From assembly GCF_001866075.3 (NCBI RefSeq), contig NZ_CP063356.1:2036164-2100163 (forward strand): DNA of 64,000 bases. The letters run 5' to 3'. Shown piece by piece: positions 27,366 through 37,406 of this stretch. Both the position numbers and the translations under genes were made by a program. The notes below the pieces were generated by a model. That model was not told the origin of the DNA. It worked only from the letters and a program-made list of their open reading frames with translations, and searched no databases. Every line of letters starts with the position of its first letter. Positions within the stretch are counted from its first letter, which is position 1. This stretch comes from Anaerobacillus isosaccharinicus (GTDB taxonomy: Bacteria > Bacillota > Bacilli > Bacillales > Anaerobacillaceae).

Positions 27366-27490
27366 AAAGATGTATTGATGAAGCAATCCACGATGAAGTG
27401 TTTAGTTATGAATTTTTAACACACAATTCAAGAAACGATACTAGAAGACGAATATGGTCCTATTAAGCTATCAGGTGATGTTTATGAGGG
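27366..27490 (+). pseudogene. Coding-like remnant without a start codon
   Basis: Frame 2 from 27368 reads RCIDEAIHDEVFSYEFLTHT then IQETILEDEYGPIKLSGD, clearly protein-like, but is preceded by TAA at 27365 and ends by about 27487. A shifted frame continues as EGEYLTKLLKNF to TGA at 27522. This is consistent with a small gene decayed by frameshifts. Family not recognised. Confidence 0.35.
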
Positions 27491-27551
27491 AGAGTATTTG
27501 ACAAAACTATTAAAAAACTTTTGATGCGGTAGAAAATAGGGAGGCAAAAAG

Positions 27552-27671
27552 ATGACGATTGATATAGTGATTGCAGTTTTAGCTATTTTTATATTAAGAG
27601 AACTTGTAAAAACAAAAGGTGAGTTAAAAGAGTTAAAGGAATATGTTAAGAAAATATCCGAAAAAGAATAA
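27552..27671 (+). CDS. Small membrane peptide (39 aa) upstream of the SEC-C gene
   Basis: GGGAGGCAAAAAG precedes ATG at 27552. The product begins MTIDIVIAVLAIFILRELVK, one membrane segment, then a charged helix (GELKELKEYVKKISEKE). It ends 15 bp before the next gene, so it is co-transcribed. Family unknown. Confidence 0.55.
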   Translation: MTIDIVIAVLAIFILRELVKTKGELKELKEYVKKISEKE

Positions 27672-27686
27672 AGAGGTGACAATACT

Positions 27687-28955
27687 ATGGGAGGAAATGA
27701 AAAGTGCTTATGTGGTAGTGGAAAAAAGTACAAGCACTGTTGTGCCGTTAAAATTCCAGCAGACATGAATAAACTTATGGAAATGGAATTTATTCAACTC
27801 AAACAAGAAATATTAAAATTTGCTACAACAAGATACGGTGAAAACATCAATGGCTGCATTACGGAATTTTTTGAAGAAGTAATGATTGAAGATGATGAAG
27901 AATTTCATGTTGCGGAATTCTTATTGATGATTTGGGTGATCTTTTCTTTACCGATTGCAGAAAACAAACAGACGATTTTACAAGCATTTATAAAGAAGCA
28001 TGGGAAAAAAATTAAGAGGCCTGCACTAAAAGAAGCAATTAACGATTGGCAAGGTGCAGTCCCTTCTATTTTTTATGTTTTAAAAGATGACCACGGTATA
28101 TTACATGTAGAAGATATATTTACTAAGGAAGAAAAACAAATTTTCATGTGGGTAGGTGGAGAAGAAGCTACAGAAACATTAGAGGGCAGTTATGTATTAG
28201 GTACCGTTATAAACTACCGAAATCGTTCTTATTTCTATGTTACCTTTTATGTTATAGACAACCCTACTGTCATTAAGGCTATTTTAAGTCTCTATGATGA
28301 TTTTTCTAATGAGTATTCACCTGAAAAATTTGTAGATGACTTATATCCTGAGATCATAGAGCTAATTTTCGATGCGCCCATGAATTTAGAAAATATAGAC
28401 TGGGATAATGACCAACAAAGGGAAGTCATAGAACAAGTAAAAGCAAATCTCAGTGTCCCAGAAGAAATTCAACTTCCTCTTCAAGGTCTAGCAATAACCT
28501 TATGGAAGCTTTATTGTACAAAAACAGGAGGAAATATTCGCAATGTTGAAAATTATGCCGCAGCCCTTCATTACACTGTCGGTCACTTCATGATGTTTTT
28601 TGGAGAAGAAGAACCTACCAAAGCTGAGTTAGCTAGCCTGTATAATGTGAAAATGCGAGCACTATCGACAACGATTAATAAGCTTTATGACGTCCTAGAA
28701 AATAATATTGATAATTTGCTAGATGAACTGACATTTGGGTTTGGGGACGAAGAATTTGATTATGATTTTGATGACAATGATGATGACATTGACTTGGAGG
28801 ATCTATTTCTAGAAGACGATGACGATGAGCCATTTGACGCGAAAGAATTTATTAGGAACTTTGAGGACGATTTTTTCAAGAGAACATCTGATTCTGAACC
28901 GATCGTAGATGAACTAGCCAAAAAGCGTGCAGAAAAGCAGAAGATAAAAAAGTAA
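27687..28955 (+). CDS. SEC-C metal-binding-motif protein
   Basis: 422 residues. The first 20 residues carry the SEC-C zinc motif CLCGSGKKYKHCC, as at the SecA C-terminus, followed by a helical domain of unknown type. The C-terminal quarter is extremely acidic (long D/E runs around residues 352-385), then a basic tail (KKRAEKQKIKK). AAAGAGGTGAC precedes the ATG. The N-terminal zinc motif and acidic tail suggest a chaperone or ribosome-associated role, which is inference. Confidence 0.8.
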   Translation: MGGNEKCLCGSGKKYKHCCAVKIPADMNKLMEMEFIQLKQEILKFATTRYGENINGCITEFFEEVMIEDDEEFHVAEFLLMIWVIFSLPIAENKQTILQAFIKKHGKKIKRPALKEAINDWQGAVPSIFYVLKDDHGILHVEDIFTKEEKQIFMWVGGEEATETLEGSYVLGTVINYRNRSYFYVTFYVIDNPTVIKAILSLYDDFSNEYSPEKFVDDLYPEIIELIFDAPMNLENIDWDNDQQREVIEQVKANLSVPEEIQLPLQGLAITLWKLYCTKTGGNIRNVENYAAALHYTVGHFMMFFGEEEPTKAELASLYNVKMRALSTTINKLYDVLENNIDNLLDELTFGFGDEEFDYDFDDNDDDIDLEDLFLEDDDDEPFDAKEFIRNFEDDFFKRTSDSEPIVDELAKKRAEKQKIKK

Positions 28956-28989
28956 CCTAAGTTGTGTCGGCTTAGACAGTATCCGTATA

Positions 28990-29166
28990 GGACATGGGTT
29001 CCGTTATTTCTCTGAAATCAGCATTTTTTAGAATTTTACGGACATACGTTCCGCTATTTAATTTTTTTAAGGTGTTTTTTATTGATTTTATCAAAATAGC
29101 GGAACACAGGTCCGATAAAAATAAAAAATTGCAGTTTTTCCAAAATTAGCGGAACTGATGTCCGAT
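28990..29166. repeat. Four-copy inverted repeat array (GGAAC-N-GTCCG units)
   Basis: Consensus AATAGCGGAAC-N3-RTGTCCG occurs four times in 177 bp: inverted at 28990-29009 and 29040-29059, then direct at 29094-29113 and 29145-29164. Facing pairs can fold into two nested long stems. The region separates the convergent SEC-C and CobW-family genes. Confidence 0.8.
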
Positions 29167-29186
29167 AACGAAGTGACTGATCTGTT

Positions 29187-30386
29187 TTACAGCACGATAA
29201 ACTCTGGAAGAGGGTCAGCAAACGTCGTCCAATCTTCTTTCATTTCCTCGTCAGTTAGCAAACATCCGTTTAAACCTCCAATAATTTGCTGTTTGTCAAA
29301 ACGAATCCCAATTAAAACTAGCTCTGTAATTCGATCTCCATACTCAGCGTCCCACATTTCTTTTAATTCAGGTTCATCTCTTAAAGTTTGTTCTTGTTCT
29401 TCTAATGGGAGCGATGCCACCCAGTAGCCTGCCGGTTCAAAGGAAACAGAAGGTCCTGCTTGGCTCATTAAGGCAATGATGTTGTTTCTAGTGGCAAGCC
29501 AGACTAGCCCTTTTGCTCGGACAATTTCCTTAGGCCATTGTTCTAGCCATTGAAGCAGTCGCTGTGGATGAAATGGTTTTCTTGCCCGATATACAAAGGA
29601 AGATATCCCGTATTCTTCGGTTTCAGGAACATGTTCATGTTGCAATTCTTGAAGCCAACCTGCTGATTGACTTGCTTCTTCTAAGTCAAACAATCCAGTG
29701 TTCAAAATTTCTTTTGCTTCGACATGTCCCCGCGACGAGCGAATGAATTTAGCTCTAGGCTGTAACTTGCGTAAAATTGCTTCTAATTCAGTGAGATTCA
29801 CTTCACTAACTAAATCACATTTATTTAGAATTAAGACATCACAAAATTCAATTTGATCGATGAGTAAGTCAACAACCTCGCGCGCATCCTCTTCGTTGGC
29901 AGCTTGTTTTCGATCAGTAAGTGTTTCTCCAGATGAGAAGTCATGCCAAAAACGAAATGCGTCAACAACTGTCACCATCGTATCAAGGCGACAATAGTCA
30001 GTAAGGTCAATTTCACTTTCCTCATCTTTATATGAAAATGTTTGTGCAATCGGAAGAGGTTCACCGATCCCGGTAGATTCGATTAGAATATAATCATATT
30101 TTTTTTCCTCAGCAAGTCGCTTTACCTCAATTAAAAGATCTTCACGAAGAGTACAGCATATGCAACCATTAGACATTTCAACGAGTTTTTCATCAATACG
30201 TGATAGAGCAGAGCCTTCCTTAATTAGATCAAAATCTATATTTACTTCACTCAAATCATTTACAATGACAGCAACCTTTAATCCTTCCCGGTTGTTTAAT
30301 ACATGGTTTAAAATCGTTGTTTTTCCTGAGCCTAGGTAGCCGGTTAGGACGGTAACAGGAATTCGTTGATCAGTCACAACTATCAT
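29187..30386 (-). CDS. CobW/COG0523-family zinc metallochaperone GTPase (ZagA/YciC-like)
   Basis: 399 residues, the B. subtilis YciC/ZagA length. Walker [11 protein letters not shown], the metal-binding [12 protein letters not shown] (CxCC), IESTGIGEP, the GTPase NKCD (LILNKCDLV) and a C-terminal CobW_C domain are all seen. A Zur-box-like operator lies just upstream, so zinc starvation should induce it. ATG at 30386 abuts AAAGG; GTG at 30377 has better spacing and may be the true start. Confidence 0.87.
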   Translation of the reverse strand: MIVVTDQRIPVTVLTGYLGSGKTTILNHVLNNREGLKVAVIVNDLSEVNIDFDLIKEGSALSRIDEKLVEMSNGCICCTLREDLLIEVKRLAEEKKYDYILIESTGIGEPLPIAQTFSYKDEESEIDLTDYCRLDTMVTVVDAFRFWHDFSSGETLTDRKQAANEEDAREVVDLLIDQIEFCDVLILNKCDLVSEVNLTELEAILRKLQPRAKFIRSSRGHVEAKEILNTGLFDLEEASQSAGWLQELQHEHVPETEEYGISSFVYRARKPFHPQRLLQWLEQWPKEIVRAKGLVWLATRNNIIALMSQAGPSVSFEPAGYWVASLPLEEQEQTLRDEPELKEMWDAEYGDRITELVLIGIRFDKQQIIGGLNGCLLTDEEMKEDWTTFADPLPEFIVL

Positions 30387-30398
30387 CCTTTCTATTTT

Positions 30399-30420
30399 AA
30401 AATCGTAATAATTTCGTTTT
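30399..30420 (-). promoter_or_regulatory. Zur-box-like operator upstream of the CobW-family gene
   Basis: AAATCGTAATAATTTCGTTT closely matches the Bacillus Zur consensus TCGTAATNATTACGA with about two mismatches in the core, 13 bp from the start codon. Confidence 0.75.
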
Positions 30421-30440
30421 GTATTGTAGCATATAAATTT

Positions 30441-30623
30441 GTGAGATCAAAGTTATTATCCTCAAATTTGCATTCTATCTATACAATTTCTCCTAAGCCA
30501 TCGTTAGAATGGGAAGAAGGTTTATATTTATTAGGCGCATTGGCTGAGCTTCAATTGGGGCCAGTTGCTAGAAATATTTCCGGAGCTCGTAGAGGTGCAG
30601 AACGGATAATTACTTCTTTTTAA
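30441..30623 (+). CDS. Possible small protein or gene fragment (about 60 aa)
   Basis: The frame ends in a convincing protein-like stretch ([20 protein letters not shown], then [19 protein letters not shown]) but has no ribosome binding site or clear start; GTG at 30441 and TTG at 30468 are candidates. It may be a 5'-truncated gene. Family not recognised. Confidence 0.35.
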   Translation: MRSKLLSSNLHSIYTISPKPSLEWEEGLYLLGALAELQLGPVARNISGARRGAERIITSF

Positions 30624-30738
30624 AGGTGGGATATCTACAATATTATCCATGAATCCCAAAAAAATGTGACCGTTGTTACATCAAGTGTTTAGTAGGTATA
30701 GTATCCTAGGTCTATTACAGTACAAAGGAGAGATTTCC

Positions 30739-32847
30739 TTGGAGTCGATTTTTAGACCTGGTCTAGCTTTTTTAAACCGATTTACATTTAAAAAGAAGTT
30801 TCTGATTATATTTATTTTTATAGGTATTCCGATTTCGGGATTATTTATTAGTTACATCCAACAACTTAATAAAGAAATTAATTTTTCGAAAGGAGAGCAG
30901 ATAGGATTAACGTATGTTAATACGGTAAGTATGCTCATGAAAAATACACAGCAGCACCGTGGACTCTCAGTAGGATTCCTAAATGGTGAGAAAACGTTAG
31001 AAGGGGACCTTGCCAAGAAACAAGCTGAAATCAACAATATTTATCAGCAATTAGAGGTATTAATTACTAATAGTAACGATACCTTATCTGTAAAAAATGA
31101 TTATGATCGAATTCTCGTAAGATGGCAAGAACTAAGTAATGGCTTATACACACTTACTTCAACAAAATCTTTCCAAGAGCATACGGACTTAATTAATATT
31201 CAGTTAGATTTATTGGGGGAAATTACCGATGCTTCAAGGTTGTCGACGGATAACGATCTTGTAAATAATTTGTTAATAGCTCTTGTTACCGATAAACTTC
31301 CTAGGGTTACAGAGTATTTAGGAGAGGCTCGTGCTATTGGTACAGGGATTGCCTCAAAAAAATTTAAATCAGACGAAGATCAGCTACAGTTACTATTTTC
31401 GAAGCAGTCTGTAGAGATTTATCGACATGACGCCCGGCGTATTCTTCAATCTATTTTTACTTTTAAGGAAAAACAACTTATAGATTTAAAGACACAATCA
31501 GAAAATTTGATCGATGAGGTTGAAAAAATCGGTGCATTTATAGATGATAACTTTATTATGAGCAGTAATATAGAAATTAATGCCCAAGATTACTTTGAAG
31601 CAGTGACAACTTCAATTGATGAAGTTTATAGCTTTATAGATTTTGCTACAAGCGTGCTCGAGAAGAGACTAGATGAACGAATTGGTGATTTACAATTTGC
31701 TAGAAATAGTGGAATCCTATTAACTGCAGTTACTGGAACAATAAGTATCTACTTATTTCTTGCATTTTACGTAGGTGTTCAAAATAATATCTCAATTATT
31801 AAGAGCGCGACTGAAAAAATTGCTGAAGGGGACTTAACAGAAAAAATAACGATTATATCAAAAGATGAGTTCCAGCAAATTAGTGAATCTGTAAATGTAA
31901 TGGTCCAATCATTTAATAAAATTGTAGCATCGAATCAAAGAGTAGCTGAAGAAGTAGCATTGTCCACAAATGATTTAGCGATGGTAACAGAAGAAACGGC
32001 AAAGGCTACTGAGCAAATTACATTATCAATGGAAGACGTTTCAAGGATTGTTGAAATGCAATTAAGTAATGCAAAAGAGTCCCAAAATACACTCCAGGAT
32101 TTATCACAAAGTTTATTTACAATTTCAAGTGCTTCAAATATAGTAGCGGCATCATCTCAATTTATGTCAACTCAAGCTCAAAAAGGAAATGGGACAGTTG
32201 AGAAAACAATTGAGCAAATGGCAATGATTAAAACAGCAGTTTCAAATACTGAAGCCATTATTGATAGACTAAATTTACGATCAGCAAATATTAGTAATAT
32301 CGTTACTATGATAACAACGATTGCAGATCAAACAAATTTACTCGCATTGAATGCGGCAATTGAAGCTGCTAGAGCTGGAGACGCTGGTAAGGGCTTTGCA
32401 GTTGTAGCGGCTGAAGTAAGAAAATTAGCTGAAAACTCATCTGTTTCAGCAAATAATATCCAAAAACTGATTGATGAAACATTAACTGATACAAAATTGG
32501 CCATTGAAGCTATGAAAAATGTAAGTGAAGAAACTGATGCAGGTATCGGTGATGTAGAGGATACAAAAGAGACATTTCAAACGATTTATCAATCAACAAT
32601 GCAAGTGGTTACGGGTATTGATGATGTGGCAAATCTATCTAGAGAGATGACCGGTAAGCTTCACCAATTAACAGAAGCTTTAAGCTCAGTGAGCACTTTA
32701 TCAATTCAGGTCGAAGGGAATACGCAACAAGTAGCTGCTGCTACAGAAGAACAGTTAGCATCAATGGAGGAGATATCTTCTACTGTTGCGAATTTAAATG
32801 AAAAAGCAATTATGTTAGAACAACAAATTGATCGTTTTAAAGTATAA
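30739..32847 (+). CDS. Methyl-accepting chemotaxis protein with NIT sensor domain
   Basis: 702 residues: membrane segment (about 20-40), NIT-type helical extracellular domain beginning [13 protein letters not shown] (nitrate/nitrite-sensing family), second membrane segment (about 330-350), HAMP linker, then the signalling domain with the hairpin tip [20 protein letters not shown] and [17 protein letters not shown] at 30739 is used because AAAGGAGAG lies 8-9 bp upstream; longer frames lack a site. The ligand is inferred only from the NIT domain. Confidence 0.88.
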   Translation: MESIFRPGLAFLNRFTFKKKFLIIFIFIGIPISGLFISYIQQLNKEINFSKGEQIGLTYVNTVSMLMKNTQQHRGLSVGFLNGEKTLEGDLAKKQAEINNIYQQLEVLITNSNDTLSVKNDYDRILVRWQELSNGLYTLTSTKSFQEHTDLINIQLDLLGEITDASRLSTDNDLVNNLLIALVTDKLPRVTEYLGEARAIGTGIASKKFKSDEDQLQLLFSKQSVEIYRHDARRILQSIFTFKEKQLIDLKTQSENLIDEVEKIGAFIDDNFIMSSNIEINAQDYFEAVTTSIDEVYSFIDFATSVLEKRLDERIGDLQFARNSGILLTAVTGTISIYLFLAFYVGVQNNISIIKSATEKIAEGDLTEKITIISKDEFQQISESVNVMVQSFNKIVASNQRVAEEVALSTNDLAMVTEETAKATEQITLSMEDVSRIVEMQLSNAKESQNTLQDLSQSLFTISSASNIVAASSQFMSTQAQKGNGTVEKTIEQMAMIKTAVSNTEAIIDRLNLRSANISNIVTMITTIADQTNLLALNAAIEAARAGDAGKGFAVVAAEVRKLAENSSVSANNIQKLIDETLTDTKLAIEAMKNVSEETDAGIGDVEDTKETFQTIYQSTMQVVTGIDDVANLSREMTGKLHQLTEALSSVSTLSIQVEGNTQQVAAATEEQLASMEEISSTVANLNEKAIMLEQQIDRFKV

Positions 32848-32896
32848 TAGAAGGACTTACGGCTATCGCTATTATAGCAATTTGTCACGGTAACCA

Positions 32897-32930
32897 AAAA
32901 GAGGGTGTCCCTAAGTGACAGCCTCTTAAA
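32897..32930 (+). terminator. Terminator-like hairpin after the chemoreceptor
   Basis: AAGAGGGTGTC and GACAGCCTCTT arms with a CCTAAGT loop; arms match the AGAGGCTGT-type hairpins elsewhere in the window. Confidence 0.65.
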
Positions 32931-32965
32931 AACTCATGTATGATTAATAGAAAGAAGGAATATGC

Positions 32966-33055
32966 ATGTCTAAACAACAAAGGAATCTTTTTACAAAATT
33001 AAGGACTGTTATCATTATTATTCTATTATTCATGATCGGCTTGTTTTTATTCTAA
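32966..33055 (+). CDS. Small membrane peptide (29 aa)
   Basis: AGAAGGAA precedes ATG at 32966. MSKQQRNLFTKLRT then a hydrophobic stretch (VIIIILLFMIGLFLF) gives a basic lead and one membrane segment. It ends 3 bp from the convergent acetyltransferase stop. Confidence 0.5.
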   Translation: MSKQQRNLFTKLRTVIIIILLFMIGLFLF

Positions 33056-33058
33056 CAG

Positions 33059-34237
33059 TTAAAAAAAATCAAAAAAGGCTGTCTCTTTTGCCGGAATTGC
33101 CTTTTCTAATAACACTACTTCTTCATGATTACCGCTAATCTGTTCAAACATATAAAGTGTCGATGGTTTTTGATAGTTTAACAACATCGTAGACAAATCT
33201 TGAATAGTACATGTAATACCACGTTTCGGAGGATGAGTGCAGGAAGACCCCTCTTTCGTCTGCTGAAACTGTTTTACTTCGTTGTTATTAACAAAATACG
33301 TCCCTGTATTCCATTCGCAAAATGGATCTTCGACATGAAAGACTAATGTTTCTCCTTCAGCTAAAAGAAAAGGATACATAGAAAGAAATTGTCTTACATC
33401 GACAATTCGGGCCATGAAGTATGGTTCAACTTTTTGCTCTACAAGTGGCTCTTGAAAGAAAAATAGAGCAGGATCATTGCCGAAGGTAGTATATTGAACT
33501 GTTTCAACCATTGAATCGTGGTTTGAAATAAAAGTCCAAAGTGATCTCCATGCTTCTGTAGTTAAGAAGATGAGCTCTTGAATTTTCATCGTTTGGTTTT
33601 TTACGTCGTATACGAGGTAACCTTGGGCTATTCCTTGCTCATCATAATAGACGGCTAGTTGCCCTTTCATATTAGGAAAAAGTCTTTCTTCCCACCAACT
33701 TTTATCCCGTACAAGCATCCCATTAAACTTTAGTGCGAAGCGCTGATACATATCGTCTAACAATTTATAGTTCTTATCGACGCGACGTATACAACCGATA
33801 TTTGCCTGAAATCGTGGTAATTGTGCTTTTTTCACAGTAACCAACTTTTTGTCGGCGAAAAGTTCCCAGCCATATTTCCGATAAAATGGGATTGAGAAAG
33901 GAAATAAAAATGAAATTGTCTGTCCTTTTTCCTTCATTTCTTCTAAGCCTTTACGAAGTAATTGCTTTACAAGCCCATTTCTTCGATACTCAGGCCATGT
34001 AACAACCCCTGATACACCACCCATGGCGAACTCTTTTCCTTGAATGAATGTCTTAAAAGGCAATACCGTTAATTTTGAAACAATCTTCTCATGATCAATT
34101 ACGACAAAAGTATCTTCAGGGTTCATCATTTTTCTTCGCGATTTTCGCTGTTCCTCAGTTAGCTCTAGTTGAAAGGCAAATTCAGACATGCTAATACTTA
34201 AATCGATTTCTTCTTGTTTTAGTTTACGAATATTCAT
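33059..34237 (-). CDS. GNAT N-acetyltransferase, Eis-like
   Basis: 392 residues with the Eis-type layout: N-terminal GNAT domain containing GGVSGVVTWPEYRRNGLVKQ (acetyl-CoA loop R-R-x-G-L), a second GNAT-like part and a C-terminal SCP2-like domain ending in the carboxylate (KETAFFDFF). ATG at 34237 follows GAGGTG; the longer frame to 34252 includes it. Eis relatives acetylate amines on drugs or proteins; the substrate here is unknown. Confidence 0.82.
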   Translation of the reverse strand: MNIRKLKQEEIDLSISMSEFAFQLELTEEQRKSRRKMMNPEDTFVVIDHEKIVSKLTVLPFKTFIQGKEFAMGGVSGVVTWPEYRRNGLVKQLLRKGLEEMKEKGQTISFLFPFSIPFYRKYGWELFADKKLVTVKKAQLPRFQANIGCIRRVDKNYKLLDDMYQRFALKFNGMLVRDKSWWEERLFPNMKGQLAVYYDEQGIAQGYLVYDVKNQTMKIQELIFLTTEAWRSLWTFISNHDSMVETVQYTTFGNDPALFFFQEPLVEQKVEPYFMARIVDVRQFLSMYPFLLAEGETLVFHVEDPFCEWNTGTYFVNNNEVKQFQQTKEGSSCTHPPKRGITCTIQDLSTMLLNYQKPSTLYMFEQISGNHEEVVLLEKAIPAKETAFFDFF

Positions 34238-34360
34238 AGAATGACACCTCAATTCAGTCTTTGTGAAAAATGCAGCTAAGTCTAGTTAAATTAACAATTT
34301 TTTGTGAAAAGATACTTAGTACATTCGTGATATTTTTTAATAATCCTTTAATAACAACAA

Positions 34361-34374
34361 TGAAAACGGTTTAA
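34361..34374. promoter_or_regulatory. cre-like site
   Basis: TGAAAACGGTTTAA matches the CcpA consensus TGWAANCGNTNWCA at 13 of 14 positions, upstream of the 75-aa gene and adhE. Confidence 0.45.
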
Positions 34375-34384
34375 AAACAGTCAA

Positions 34385-34407
34385 AGTTTGTTCACTGTTT
34401 CACAAAC
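34385..34407. promoter_or_regulatory. Rex-like inverted repeat upstream of adhE region
   Basis: AGTTTGT and ACAAACT arms enclose TTCACTGTTTC; the core TTGTTCA-N4-TTCACAA resembles the Rex operator TTGTGAA-N4-TTCACAA with two mismatches in one half. A second half-site TTTCACAA lies at 34712. Confidence 0.45.
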
Positions 34408-34454
34408 TTTTTTATGCTAAGATAAAGTCAAGAAAAGAAAAGGAGTTGAGCTAA

Positions 34455-34682
34455 ATGATATTATGTCAATGGAAAGACTTCTCAACAGACACTGAAACCT
34501 ATTCACAACAAATGTTTGAGGAAATTGTTGAAGATGAATTTGATGCAATGTTGTTTGAAGATGGAAAGGAAATTCCTTCATATATTTGGACAGTAAATTA
34601 TGTTTGTATAATAAAGCTGAATTCAAAGATGTATAAAGATATCTCAATTACAAAAATACAAAGAAATCCAGTTTGTGAATAA
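34455..34682 (+). CDS. Hypothetical protein (75 aa) upstream of adhE
   Basis: AAAGGAGTTGAG precedes the ATG. The product is acidic in its first half (EEIVEDEFDAMLFEDGKEIP) and ends KIQRNPVCE. No membrane segment. It lies 68 bp before adhE and may share its promoter. Family not recognised. Confidence 0.6.
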   Translation: MILCQWKDFSTDTETYSQQMFEEIVEDEFDAMLFEDGKEIPSYIWTVNYVCIIKLNSKMYKDISITKIQRNPVCE

Positions 34683-34750
34683 TATTTTTTTATTAGATCA
34701 TGCTCAATGTTTCACAATATAAGCAAACACATTGAAGGAGGATTTACAAT

Positions 34751-37354
34751 ATGGCAGTAGTAGAGAAAGAAGTAAAAAAACAAGATGATGTTTCCAAAAT
34801 GATTAACAAGTTAGTAGAAGAAGGGCAAGTGGCACTAAAAGAATTTTTAACTTTTGATCAAGAAGCTGTTGATCATATCGTTAAAGAAATGGCTTTAGCA
34901 GGTCTTGATCAACATATGCCATTAGCTAAACTAGCGATCGAAGAAACTAAACGTGGTGTTTATGAAGATAAAATTATTAAAAATATGTTTGCGACAGAAT
35001 ATGTTTACCATAACATTAAGTACGATAAAACAGTTGGTATTATTGACGATAATGAACATGAAGGTTTAGTTCAAATTGCTGAACCGGTGGGTGTAGTAGC
35101 TGGGGTAACACCTGTAACAAATCCAACTTCAACAACCATGTTTAAAGCAATCATTGCCATGAAAACAAGAAATCCAATCATCTTTGCTTTCCATCCATCT
35201 GCACAAAAATGTAGCAGTGAGGCAGCTCGCATTGTAAGAGATGCAGCAATTAAAGCTGGCGCTCCAAAAAATTGTATTCAGTGGATAGAGGCACCGTCAA
35301 TCGATGCAACACAACAATTAATGAATCATCCAGGAGTAGCTCTTGTTCTTGCAACAGGTGGGGCGGGAATGGTGAAATCTGCATATAGTACTGGAAAACC
35401 TGCGTTAGGTGTAGGTCCAGGGAACGTACCTTGTTACATTGAAAAAACAGCTAACGTAAAACGTTCAGTTAACGATCTAATTCTATCGAAAACATTTGAT
35501 AATGGAATGATTTGTGCCTCAGAACAAGCGGCAATCGTAGATAAAGAGATTTATGAAGAAGTAAAGTCGGAATTAAAGGATAACGGTTGTCACTTCTTAA
35601 CTGATGCAGAAAAAGCGAAGGTTGAAAAGTTAGTGATTAATGAGCAAACATGTGCAGTAAATCCTGATATTGTTGGAAAGCCACCCGTTGAGATTGCTAA
35701 AATGGCTGGAGTAAAAGTACCTGAACATACAAAGATTTTAATTGCCGAATTAACAGGCGTCGGACCAGAATTTCCGCTATCAAGAGAGAAGTTAAGCCCA
35801 GTTCTAGCATTCTACAAAGTTAATTCTACTGAAGAAGGCTTAACTCGTGCAGAACAAATGCTAGAGTTTGGTGGCCTAGGTCACTCTGCAGTCATCCACT
35901 CGAATGATGATGCGGTCATTGCTCAATTCGGAAATCGTATGAAGGCTGGTCGTTTAATTGTTAACGCGCCATCAAGCCAAGGGGCGATCGGAGATATCTA
36001 TAATGCATTCATGCCATCTTTAACTCTAGGTTGTGGTTCTTACGGACGTAACTCAGTTTCTTCAAACGTAAGTGCTGTTCATTTACTAAATATAAAACGT
36101 CTAGCGAGAAGGAATACAAATATGCAATGGTTTAAGGTTCCACCAAAAATCTATTTTGAAAAGCATTCAACACAATATTTAGCAAAAATGCCTAACATTT
36201 CAAAGGCAATTATCGTTACTGATCCAGGTATGGTGAAGCTTGGGTATGTAGATAAAGTTCTCTACTACTTAAGAAAACGTGCTGACTACGTTCATTGTGA
36301 AATTTTCTCTGATGTTGAGCCAGATCCATCTATTGAAACAGTCATGAAAGGTGCAGAAATGATGCACAACTTCCAACCAGATGTAGTTATTGCCCTTGGT
36401 GGTGGATCTGCAATGGATGCTGCAAAAGGTATGTGGTTATTTTATGAGCATCCAGAAACTGACTTTAATGGATTAAAGCAAAAGTTTTTAGACATTCGTA
36501 AGCGTGTTTTCAAATATCCAAACCTTGGTGGGAAAGCCCAGTTTGTTGCAATTCCTACGACATCAGGAACAGGTTCTGAAGTAACTTCATTCTCAGTTAT
36601 TACTGACAAAGAGAACAACGTCAAGTATCCATTAGCGGACTATGAATTAACTCCAGATGTAGCAATTATCGACCCACAGTTTGTTATGACTGTACCGAAG
36701 CATGTAACTGCTGATACTGGTATGGACGTATTAACACATGCAATTGAAGCGTATGTATCAATCATGGCTAATGATTATACGGATGGTTTAGCAATGAAAG
36801 CAATCCAATTAGTGTTCAAGCATTTACCAACAGCATACCGTAACGGCAGTGATGAAGTAGCTCGTGAGAAGATGCATAATGCTTCAACTATCGCTGGGAT
36901 GGCATTCGCTAATGCCTTCTTAGGAATTAACCATAGTTTAGCACACAAACTAGGTGCGGAATTCCATATTCCTCACGGGCGTGCCAATACTATCTTAATG
37001 CCGCATGTTATTCGTTACAATGCGACTAAACCAAAGAAATTCACTGCATTCCCTAAGTATGAATCTTTCATCGCCGACGAGCGTTATGCAGAGATTGCAA
37101 GAATGCTAGGATTACCTGCTAGTACTACTGAAGAAGGCGTTGAAAGCTTAATTCAGGCGATCGTAAAGCTAGCTAAAGAGTTAGACATTCCAATGAGTAT
37201 TGAGTCTTGCGGAGTAATCAAAAAAGATTTTGAGGCAAAAGTTGAACAACTTTCTGAACGTGCCTTTGAAGACCAATGTACAACTGCAAATCCAAAGCTT
37301 CCTTTGGTTACAGAGTTAGCAGAAATTTACCGCAAAGCATTCAAAGGAGTTTAA
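34751..37354 (+). CDS. adhE: Bifunctional acetaldehyde-CoA/alcohol dehydrogenase AdhE
   Basis: 867 residues, two-domain enzyme reducing acetyl-CoA to ethanol with two NADH. The N-terminal aldehyde dehydrogenase has catalytic C255 in NGMICASEQA and the NAD loop VLATGGAGMVKSAY. The C-terminal iron-dependent alcohol dehydrogenase has ALGGGSAMDAAKGMW, TTSGTGSEVTSFSVITD, and metal histidines in GINHSLAHKLGAEFHIPHGRA. AAGGAGGA precedes the ATG. Fermentative regeneration of NAD under low oxygen; possible Rex and CcpA sites are upstream. Confidence 0.97.
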   Translation: MAVVEKEVKKQDDVSKMINKLVEEGQVALKEFLTFDQEAVDHIVKEMALAGLDQHMPLAKLAIEETKRGVYEDKIIKNMFATEYVYHNIKYDKTVGIIDDNEHEGLVQIAEPVGVVAGVTPVTNPTSTTMFKAIIAMKTRNPIIFAFHPSAQKCSSEAARIVRDAAIKAGAPKNCIQWIEAPSIDATQQLMNHPGVALVLATGGAGMVKSAYSTGKPALGVGPGNVPCYIEKTANVKRSVNDLILSKTFDNGMICASEQAAIVDKEIYEEVKSELKDNGCHFLTDAEKAKVEKLVINEQTCAVNPDIVGKPPVEIAKMAGVKVPEHTKILIAELTGVGPEFPLSREKLSPVLAFYKVNSTEEGLTRAEQMLEFGGLGHSAVIHSNDDAVIAQFGNRMKAGRLIVNAPSSQGAIGDIYNAFMPSLTLGCGSYGRNSVSSNVSAVHLLNIKRLARRNTNMQWFKVPPKIYFEKHSTQYLAKMPNISKAIIVTDPGMVKLGYVDKVLYYLRKRADYVHCEIFSDVEPDPSIETVMKGAEMMHNFQPDVVIALGGGSAMDAAKGMWLFYEHPETDFNGLKQKFLDIRKRVFKYPNLGGKAQFVAIPTTSGTGSEVTSFSVITDKENNVKYPLADYELTPDVAIIDPQFVMTVPKHVTADTGMDVLTHAIEAYVSIMANDYTDGLAMKAIQLVFKHLPTAYRNGSDEVAREKMHNASTIAGMAFANAFLGINHSLAHKLGAEFHIPHGRANTILMPHVIRYNATKPKKFTAFPKYESFIADERYAEIARMLGLPASTTEEGVESLIQAIVKLAKELDIPMSIESCGVIKKDFEAKVEQLSERAFEDQCTTANPKLPLVTELAEIYRKAFKGV

Positions 37355-37359
37355 ATTTT

Positions 37360-37406
37360 AAAAGGGCAACAACATGGTGTATTACTATCGTGGTGTTGCC
37401 CTTTTT
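37360..37406 (+). terminator. Terminator after adhE
   Basis: AAAGGGCAACAACA and TGGTGTTGCCCTTT arms (two mismatches), T-run follows. Confidence 0.85.
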
